DNA of 64,000 nt, taken from contig JBBWZQ010000096.1 in the NCBI GenBank assembly GCA_039649115.1, positions 1 to 64,000 on the forward strand, read 5' to 3'. This document shows, in pieces, positions 59,040 through 64,000 of this stretch; the stretch's first letter is position 1; each line of letters begins with the position of its first letter. Under the pieces are notes generated by a model that was not told the DNA's origin, made no database searches, and saw nothing but the letters and a program-made list of their open reading frames with translations. The position numbers were made by a program, and so were the translations under genes. Source of the stretch: DATEJJ01 sp039649115. GTDB taxonomy: Bacteria > Actinomycetota > Actinomycetes > Mycobacteriales > Micromonosporaceae.

Positions 59040-59539
59040 CGATCCTCGCCCAGGTCCGCGGCGAGCCGGTACAGCCACTCCTCCTGCCGCGCGTTGTCCG
59101 GAACCGGAAAGCCGCGCGCCTCGCGGATGCGCCGCCACGCCTCCTCGGGTGTGCAGCCCAGCTGGATCAGGGTGGCACCGGCCAGCATCGAGCAACGCCC
59201 GATCCCGGCCCGGCAGTGGGTGACCACGAACCGGCCGGCGCGCACCTCCTCGGCCAGCCGCGCGGACAACTCCAGTGCGGTGCGCGTGCCCTCGGGAATG
59301 TCCGCGTCGACGACCGGGAACTGCAGGAACGCGAGCCCCGCCTCGTTCGCCGCGGCGGGCTCGCCGACCAGGTCGAGCTCGCGGTACTCGTCGCGGGTCA
59401 GCGCCGATACCAGGACATCGACCCCGGACTCGCGCAGCCCGGCCATTTCGTCGTCGAGCCAGCCGCCGCCGCGCGGCCGGGCCATGGTGGCGAGCCGGCC
59501 GGCGGTACCCGTTTCGATCACGTACAGTGCCGAGCGCAT
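59036..59539 (-). CDS. Dual-specificity/tyrosine phosphatase-like protein
   Basis: 167 residues. The C-x5-R P-loop is VVTHCRAGIGRCSMLAGATL near residue 110, followed by PEEAWRRIREARGFPVPDN, the conserved C-terminal helix of cysteine-dependent phosphatases. A general-acid Asp is probably in FPVVDADIPEG near 84. ATG 59539 follows GGGAGACC; the frame is open to 59617 without a ribosome site. Its start is 66 bp from the ddl start and divergent from it. Substrate unknown. Confidence 0.85.
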   Translation of the reverse strand: MRSALYVIETGTAGRLATMARPRGGGWLDDEMAGLRESGVDVLVSALTRDEYRELDLVGEPAAANEAGLAFLQFPVVDADIPEGTRTALELSARLAEEVRAGRFVVTHCRAGIGRCSMLAGATLIQLGCTPEEAWRRIREARGFPVPDNARQEEWLYRLAADLGEDR

Positions 59540-59604
59540 CGGTCTCCCGTAGTTGTAGATGCTGGGCCACGCGGACCTGTGCTGCCAAGGGTAGGGTCGC
59601 TGAG

Positions 59605-60705
59605 GTGACGAGCCCACGGAAGGTGCGGGTCGCCGTCGTGTTCGGCGGGCGCAGCACCGAGCACGCCATCTCCTGTCTCAGTGCCGGCAGCGTCCTGTCC
59701 GCGCTGGACCCGGACGAGTTCGAGGCGGTACCCGTCGGCATCACGCGCGAAGGCGGCTGGGTGCTCACCGACGGCGACCCGCGCGCCCTCGCTCTCGACG
59801 GACGGCGGCTGCCCGAGATCACCGCCGGTTCGGGTGACGCGGTGCTGCTGTCCGGCGACCCGACCGCGCGCGGGCTCGTGGTGCTCGACCCGGCCGAGGC
59901 GGGACGCGCGCTAGGTGACGTCGACGTGGTCTTCCCGGTGCTGCACGGCGCGTACGGGGAGGACGGGACGATCCAGGGGCTGCTGGAGATGGCCGGCATC
60001 CCGTACGTCGGCGCCAACGTCTTCGCCTCCGCCGCCGCCATGGACAAGGAGTTCACCAAGAAGCTCGCGGTGGCCGACGGCATCCCGGTCGGCCCGTACG
60101 CGGTGCTGCGCGCCGGCCAGTCACTCGGCGCCGCGGACCGCGACCGGCTGGGCCTGCCGGTGTTCGTGAAGCCGGCACGGGCCGGCTCGTCGCACGGCAT
60201 CACCAAGGTCAGTGACTGGGACCGGCTGGACGAGGCGATCGCCGCGGCCCGGGCGGTGGATCCCAAGGTGCTGGTCGAGGCGGCGGTCATCGGCCGGGAG
60301 GTGGAGTGCGGGGTGCTGGAGGGCGAGTACGGCGGCGCGCCCGAGGCCTCGCTGCTGGCCGAGATCCGGGTGGTCGAGGGGCACGAGTTCTACGACTTCG
60401 AGGCGAAGTACCTGGACGACTCGTGCGAGTTCGACATCCCGGCGCGGCTGCCCGAGCGGGTCACCCGGCAGGTACAGGGCTATGCCTGCCGCACCTTCGC
60501 CGCCCTGGACTGCGCCGGCCTGGCCCGGGTCGACTTCTTCGTCACGCCCGAGCTGGACGTCTACCTCAACGAGATCAACACGATGCCGGGGTTCACCGCC
60601 ACGTCGATGTTTCCGCAGATGTGGGCGGCCACCGGCCTGGAGTACCCGAAGCTGGTCTCCCGCCTGGTCCGCACCGCCCTGCGCCGCGGTACCGGCCTGC
60701 ATTAG
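59605..60705 (+). CDS. ddl: D-alanine--D-alanine ligase
   Basis: 366 residues of the ATP-grasp family; makes the D-Ala-D-Ala dipeptide for peptidoglycan. Seen: VVFGGRSTEHAISCLSAGSV near residue 11, HGAYGEDGTIQGLLEMAGIP near 115 (the EDG active-site loop), PVFVKPARAGSSHGITKV near 188, and YLNEINTMPGFTATSMFPQM near 320. The loop residues and KPARAGSS fit a D-Ala-D-Ala rather than a D-Ala-D-Lac ligase (not tested). GTG 59605 has TAGGGT seven bases upstream, a leaderless start. It overlaps the next, convergent, gene by 4 bp. Confidence 0.97.
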   Translation: MTSPRKVRVAVVFGGRSTEHAISCLSAGSVLSALDPDEFEAVPVGITREGGWVLTDGDPRALALDGRRLPEITAGSGDAVLLSGDPTARGLVVLDPAEAGRALGDVDVVFPVLHGAYGEDGTIQGLLEMAGIPYVGANVFASAAAMDKEFTKKLAVADGIPVGPYAVLRAGQSLGAADRDRLGLPVFVKPARAGSSHGITKVSDWDRLDEAIAAARAVDPKVLVEAAVIGREVECGVLEGEYGGAPEASLLAEIRVVEGHEFYDFEAKYLDDSCEFDIPARLPERVTRQVQGYACRTFAALDCAGLARVDFFVTPELDVYLNEINTMPGFTATSMFPQMWAATGLEYPKLVSRLVRTALRRGTGLH

Positions 60706-60959
60706 TGGGGTGACCAGAAGTCGCGGCGCAGGCCGTCCCATTCGTCGCGGCGCTCGATGGCCTCGCGGAACGCGAACGCGACCGATCTGATGATCGTCCG
60801 CTGCTCCGGCGTCCACGGCAGCGGCTCGGATCCGGGCCCCGGATCCATCGGAATGCCCGAGTTGTCGAAGCGCTGCAGGGCGTGGTCCAGCCGCCGGACC
60901 GCCGAGACGTAGGCCATCCGGGCATCCCGGAGTTGCCGGTCCCGACTGCGTTCCCCCAC
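60702..60959 (-). CDS. Small conserved-looking actinobacterial protein, function unknown
   Basis: 85 residues, mostly helical and highly charged (RDRQLRDARMAYVSAVRRLD, then FAFREAIERRDEWDGLRRDF). No family recognised. GTG 60959 has TAGCGT six bases upstream (60971-60966 on the minus strand), supporting a real leaderless gene. It converges on ddl with a 4-bp overlap. Confidence 0.65.
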   Translation of the reverse strand: MGERSRDRQLRDARMAYVSAVRRLDHALQRFDNSGIPMDPGPGSEPLPWTPEQRTIIRSVAFAFREAIERRDEWDGLRRDFWSPH

Positions 60960-61094
60960 TCCCCGACGCTATCGAACATGAGTACTAATCAGCAAGTGTT
61001 TTCCCTGCTCAGCATGGTTACGCGAATCGGTCACCAAGGCCGAGACGGTACAACGCGACGCGGATGCCGATTCTTGCCGGTAACAGCGCCGCGT

Positions 61095-61676
61095 TCAGGA
61101 AGGGGCGGTGGACGGGGGGTGGCACTGGCGGGGCAGCTGGGACAGCGACGGTACCCACGCCCGGATCGGCACGGTGAACTCCTGCACCCAGCCGCCCTGG
61201 CCCTGGTAGCTGTCCGGCAGCGTCACGGCGACCGGTACCCGCCGGTCCAGCGTGGTCCACGTCGTGACGCCGGCGCGGCTCTGGTCCGCGTACCAGCAGA
61301 TCCCGGACAGCGTCCAGAACTGGGCGCCGGCGGGTGTCGACGGCGCCGGCCACCCACCGCATCCGATCCTGATCGGGGGTTCGCCGTAGGCGGCGTTCTG
61401 CTCCTGGCCGGCGGTGACCGGTCGCTGGTCCAGCCCCCGGAGGGTGGCCGGCAGGTGCGCGACGAAGGCCAGGCACACCGTCGCGTCGGCGGTGGACAGC
61501 GACCGGCCCGGTATCGCGACCGGGGCGGTGCCGCCGGCCGCCGGGGAGGGCGCCGCGTGCGGCGTCGACCGGAGGCCGCCCAGCGCCCAGAAGGCGAGCA
61601 GGCCGGCCACCAGGGCGACCGGCAGGGCGATGAGCAGGGCGAGCCGGGCGGCCGACCGCGTGACCTGGTCCGGCAC
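61095..61676 (-). CDS. DUF3515 membrane-anchored protein
   Basis: 193 residues: one N-terminal membrane helix (residues 10-33), a Pro/Ala-rich linker, then an extracytoplasmic domain with paired cysteines (TVCLAFVAHLPATLRGLDQR, IRIGCGGWP, GICWYADQ, LPRQCHPP). This is the DUF3515 pattern of actinobacteria, which is found close to ddl and thiL. Role unknown; a secreted Cys-paired domain held in the membrane is all that can be said. Its start is one base after the stop of the Lrp-type gene, so they are coupled. Confidence 0.82.
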   Translation of the reverse strand: MPDQVTRSAARLALLIALPVALVAGLLAFWALGGLRSTPHAAPSPAAGGTAPVAIPGRSLSTADATVCLAFVAHLPATLRGLDQRPVTAGQEQNAAYGEPPIRIGCGGWPAPSTPAGAQFWTLSGICWYADQSRAGVTTWTTLDRRVPVAVTLPDSYQGQGGWVQEFTVPIRAWVPSLSQLPRQCHPPSTAPS

Positions 61677-61677
61677 C

Positions 61678-61911
61678 CTACAGTCGCACCACGGAACAGG
61701 TGAGCGTGCGGGTGATCCCGGGTACCAGCTGGACCTTGCTGACGATCATCTTTCCCAGCTCATCAACGTTGTGCGCCTCGGTCAGCACGACGACATCGTA
61801 CGGACCGGTCACCGCGTCCACCCGGACCACTCCGGCAATATCCGCAATCGCCGCGGCCACGTCACGCGCCTTTCCGACCTCGGTCTGGATGAGGATGTAC
61901 GCCTGGACCAC
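61678..61911 (-). CDS. Stand-alone Lrp/AsnC ligand-binding (RAM) domain protein
   Basis: 77 residues, the effector domain only (YILIQTEVGKARDVAAAIAD, GPYDVVVLTEAHNVDELGKM). There is no DNA-binding helix-turn-helix. Stand-alone RAM proteins can bind amino acids and assemble with full Lrp proteins. ATG 61911 starts the two-gene unit with the DUF3515 gene and is divergent from thiL. Confidence 0.9.
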   Translation of the reverse strand: MVQAYILIQTEVGKARDVAAAIADIAGVVRVDAVTGPYDVVVLTEAHNVDELGKMIVSKVQLVPGITRTLTCSVVRL

Positions 61912-62014
61912 GACACGACCCCCTCTGGACGAGCTGGCGGGCTGACGTGAAACTACCGCACGTTGAGTTCGCGATAGACAGCGACGTCGCGGAATGTTAT
62001 CTCAGGAGTACGCG

Positions 62015-62956
62015 ATGAGTGTGGCTGATGACGGCGAGTTCGGACTGATCGCCAGGGTGACCGCCCGGCTGGTGGGATCCCCGGCGTGCCTGGTGGGCCC
62101 CGGCGACGACGGTGCGGTGGTCGCCGCACCCGACGGCCGGGTGGTCGCCTCCACCGACGTCCTCGTGGAGGGGCGGCACTTCCGCCGCGACTGGTCCTCG
62201 GCCACCGATGTGGGGCACCGCGCGGCAGCGGCCAACCTCGCCGACATCGCGGCCATGGGTGCGGTGCCCACCGCCCTGCTCGTCGGCTTCTGCGCGCCGC
62301 CGGATCTCGACGTGCGGTGGGCGGAGCAGCTCACCGACGGGCTGGTCGCCGAGGCGGCGAAGGTCGGCGCGGCGGTCGTCGGGGGAGACATGTCGGGCAG
62401 TCCGCTGATCACCATCGCGGTCACCGCCCTGGGCGACCTGCAGGGGCGGGATCCGGTCCGGCGCGGTGGCGCGCGGCCCGGCGACATCGTGGCGCTGGCC
62501 GGGCGCATCGGGTACGCGGCCGCCGGGTACACCGTGCTCTCGCGCGGGTTCCGGACGCCGAAGCTGCTGGTCGAGGCGCACCGGCGGCCGGAGGTGCGGT
62601 ATGCGGCCGGGCCGGCCGCCGCCCGCCTGGGCGCGACCGCCATGATCGACATATCCGACGGCCTGGTCGCCGACCTGGGGCACGTCGCGAAGGCCAGCGC
62701 CGTCGCCATTGACGTGCGGAAAGACGCCATCGGGGTACCGGCGCAGATGGGCGACGCGGCGCGCGCGCTGGGCGTGGACCCGTACACCTGGATCCTGACC
62801 GGTGGCGAGGACCATCCCCTCGCCGCGATGTTCCCGGCGGGTACGGCACTGGACGAGGAGTGGGTGGTCATCGGTACCGTCGGCGAGGGCGACGGGGTGA
62901 CCGTGGACGGGAAGCCCTACACCGACGGGCCAGGGGGGTGGGACCACTTCAGATGA
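62015..62956 (+). CDS. thiL: Thiamine-monophosphate kinase
   Basis: 313 residues of the PurM-like fold. It phosphorylates thiamine monophosphate to the active diphosphate, the cofactor of IlvB. Seen: CLVGPGDDGAVVAAPDG near residue 31, STDVLVEGRHFRRDWSS near 50, RAAAANLADIAAMGAVPTAL near 70, GGDMSGSPLITI and IDISDGLVADLGHVA near 212. ATG 62015 is set by AGGAG (62004-62008); ATG 61994 has no ribosome site. The GNAT gene overlaps its stop by four bases. Confidence 0.96.
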   Translation: MSVADDGEFGLIARVTARLVGSPACLVGPGDDGAVVAAPDGRVVASTDVLVEGRHFRRDWSSATDVGHRAAAANLADIAAMGAVPTALLVGFCAPPDLDVRWAEQLTDGLVAEAAKVGAAVVGGDMSGSPLITIAVTALGDLQGRDPVRRGGARPGDIVALAGRIGYAAAGYTVLSRGFRTPKLLVEAHRRPEVRYAAGPAAARLGATAMIDISDGLVADLGHVAKASAVAIDVRKDAIGVPAQMGDAARALGVDPYTWILTGGEDHPLAAMFPAGTALDEEWVVIGTVGEGDGVTVDGKPYTDGPGGWDHFR

Positions 62957-63414
62957 CCGACGTCGAGTTCCGACGCGTGTCCTACGGCGACCCGGTCGCG
63001 CAGGACCTGGTGCGCGAGGTGCTGGCCGATCTGGGCCGGCGCTACGGCGGGTCGGGCGACGACACCCCGGTGCGGCCGGACGAGTTCCAGCCACCGCTCG
63101 GCGCGTTCCTCGTCGCCTTCCGTTCCGGACAGCCGGTGGCGTGCGGCGGCTGGCGTACCGCTCCCGGGGGCGCGGCGGAGATCAAGCGTATGTACGTGGT
63201 ACCCGCCGCGCGCGGGCACGGCATCGCGCTGGCCCTGCTGCGGGCGCTGGAGGACTCGGCACGGGAGGCGGGTCGCATCCGGGCGATCCTGGAGACGGGC
63301 ACCCTGCAACCCGAGGCGATCGCGCTGTACGGCAAGGCCGGGTACCGGCGCATTCCCGACTTCGGCCACTACAAGGACGAGCCGGGCGTGCGTTCCTTCG
63401 GGCGGGACCTGTAG
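62953..63414 (+). CDS. GNAT-family N-acetyltransferase
   Basis: 153 residues with the GNAT acetyl-CoA motif: EIKRMYVVPAARGHGIALAL near residue 78 (RGxG/A-type loop) and IALYGKAGYRRIPDFGHY near 125. The acceptor is unknown. ATG 62953 overlaps the thiL stop (ATGA), so it is co-translated with thiL. It ends immediately before the convergent rpmB gene (stop codons adjacent). Confidence 0.92.
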   Translation: MTDVEFRRVSYGDPVAQDLVREVLADLGRRYGGSGDDTPVRPDEFQPPLGAFLVAFRSGQPVACGGWRTAPGGAAEIKRMYVVPAARGHGIALALLRALEDSAREAGRIRAILETGTLQPEAIALYGKAGYRRIPDFGHYKDEPGVRSFGRDL

Positions 63415-63606
63415 TCAGGCCCGGCTGACCTTGCCGGCCTTGATGCACGAGGTGCACACGTTGAGCCGCTTGGTGTTGCCACCACCGGCCGGTACCCGCA
63501 CGGTCTGGATGTTGGGGTTCCAGCGGCGGTTGGTCCGCCGGTGCGAGTGGGACACGTTGTGGCCGAAGCCGGGGCCCTTGCCACAGACGTCGCACACGCT
63601 AGCCAC
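63415..63606 (-). CDS. rpmB: 50S ribosomal protein L28
   Basis: 63 residues. The zinc-binding (C+) form: CDVCGKGPGFGHNVSHSHRR near the start and LNVCTSCIKAGKVSRA at the end supply two CxxC pairs. GTG 63606 is set by AGGAGATA seven bases upstream; the frame is open 11 codons further without a ribosome site. It is divergent from the DAK-domain gene, the order known in other actinobacteria. Confidence 0.97.
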   Translation of the reverse strand: MASVCDVCGKGPGFGHNVSHSHRRTNRRWNPNIQTVRVPAGGGNTKRLNVCTSCIKAGKVSRA

Positions 63607-63754
63607 GGGTATCTCCTGGATCTGGTCGCTGAGGGTCACCCGCGAACCTGTCCGGGCAACCCGACCAGGTTACCCGATGCCCCGCCGCACCGCCCAACCG
63701 GACGGGTCGGGACGCCTGCGGGCGGCGGCGCGGGAGCGTGTCAGTCCCCGCCAG

Positions 63755-63760
63755 TAGGCT
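63755..63760 (+). promoter_or_regulatory. Leaderless -10 box of the DAK-domain gene
   Basis: TAGGCT lies six bases before GTG 63767, with no Shine-Dalgarno sequence between, which fits a leaderless transcript and decides the start. Confidence 0.6.
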
Positions 63761-63766
63761 GCAAGC

Positions 63767-64000
63767 GTGCTGGGTAGCCTCGACGCGGCGGCGGTGCGCC
63801 ACTGGTGTGCGGCCGGCCTGGACGCCCTGCGCCGGCACCAGCGGGAGATCGACGAGCTCAACGTCTACCCCGTACCCGACGGCGACACCGGCACCAACCT
63901 CGTGCTCACCGTCACCTCCGCCCACCAGGCACTCGTCTCCGGGACCGCGGAGGCTGCGCAGGGCGGGGTGCCCGGGCTGGAGTTGCGCCGGATGGCCCGC
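63767..64000 (+). CDS. DAK2 (DhaL-type) domain protein, N-terminal part (continues past the window)
   Basis: The first 78 residues of a protein that runs off the window. NVYPVPDGDTGTNLVLTVTS near residue 32 is the nucleotide/metal-binding signature of DhaL and of the FakA/YloV fatty-acid-kinase class. Its position before recG in related genomes and after rpmB fits the actinobacterial DAK-phosphatase-domain protein of about 550 residues. The full domain set cannot be seen here. Confidence 0.88.
   Translation, partial: MLGSLDAAAVRHWCAAGLDALRRHQREIDELNVYPVPDGDTGTNLVLTVTSAHQALVSGTAEAAQGGVPGLELRRMAR

Overview
The window is a 64 kb piece of a high-GC actinobacterial chromosome. The coding sequences have G/C-rich third positions, many start codons are GTG, and many genes have a -10-like hexamer (TANNNT type) only 6-8 bases before the start codon, as in leaderless actinobacterial transcripts. 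Gene content and order (mnmA, ligA, gatCAB, ilvBNC, serA, leuB, tRNA-Gln/tRNA-Glu, IclR regulator, leuCD, hup, mutT1-like, ppk, cofC, gpsA, ddl, thiL, rpmB, DAK-domain gene) match, from memory, the Mycobacterium tuberculosis Rv2974-Rv3024 region, so this is mostly a conserved core locus. A Micromonosporaceae-type host is my inference, not something the sequence proves.

Layout. 1-7.6 kb: 3' end of mnmA, a short MetE-like protein, ligA, then three minus-strand genes for a sulfotransferase, a polysaccharide-type flippase and an APH-fold kinase-like protein. 7.9-13.3 kb: a membrane GGDEF-EAL protein and gatCAB. 13.3-15.6 kb: a lower-GC accessory island with three translationally coupled small cysteine-containing genes divergent from an XRE/DUF5753 regulator and its DUF397 partner. 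15.6-19.8 kb: metallophosphoesterase, PQQ-type sugar dehydrogenase lipoprotein, 2-hydroxyacid dehydrogenase and a small PH-domain membrane protein. 20.1-23.4 kb: glyA, preceded by a recognisable ZTP (pfl) riboswitch, and ilvD. 23.5-29.6 kb: a second GGDEF-EAL protein, then an attenuator-controlled ilvBNC operon. 29.7-36 kb: mannosyl-3-phosphoglycerate synthase, serA, an ApbE-like gene, leuB and ilvE. 36-39.3 kb: a protein phosphatase, a PRC-barrel protein, and cimA with its own Ile/Leu/Val leader peptide and attenuator. 39.3-46.4 kb: a PadR-regulated FtsX-type ABC exporter, a membrane protein, an EEP-family hydrolase, a glycosylase-annotated protein and an FAH-family hydrolase. 46.4-49.6 kb: two tRNAs and the IclR/leuCD divergon. 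49.7-56 kb: HU, then a polyphosphate-related block (NUDIX/histidine-phosphatase, CYTH-CHAD, PPK1), a CSD-like protein and cofC. 56.1-64 kb: plsC, gpsA, a Cys/Met-metabolism PLP enzyme, a phosphatase, ddl, small genes, thiL, a GNAT, rpmB and the start of a DAK-domain gene.

How the genes work together. The dominant theme is branched-chain amino acid synthesis: cimA, leuCD, leuB, ilvBN, ilvC, ilvD and ilvE would together make isoleucine from pyruvate and acetyl-CoA without threonine, and valine through the same enzymes. leuA is not in the window. Two of these units (ilvB and cimA) carry the same RNA architecture: an 11-codon leader peptide rich in Ile/Leu/Val codons, its TAG stop abutting a 10-bp hairpin, then a U-tailed terminator. 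leuCD is likely run by the divergent IclR protein from overlapping promoters. serA, glyA and mpgS all draw on 3-phosphoglycerate or serine metabolism, and GatCAB sits in the same window as tRNA-Gln and tRNA-Glu, although gltX, its usual neighbour here, is absent. No insertion sequence, prophage, CRISPR array or secondary-metabolite cluster was seen. The most interesting signals are the paired attenuators, the ZTP riboswitch, two unexplained short tandem-repeat leaders (before cimA and before ilvC) and the small cysteine-protein operon.
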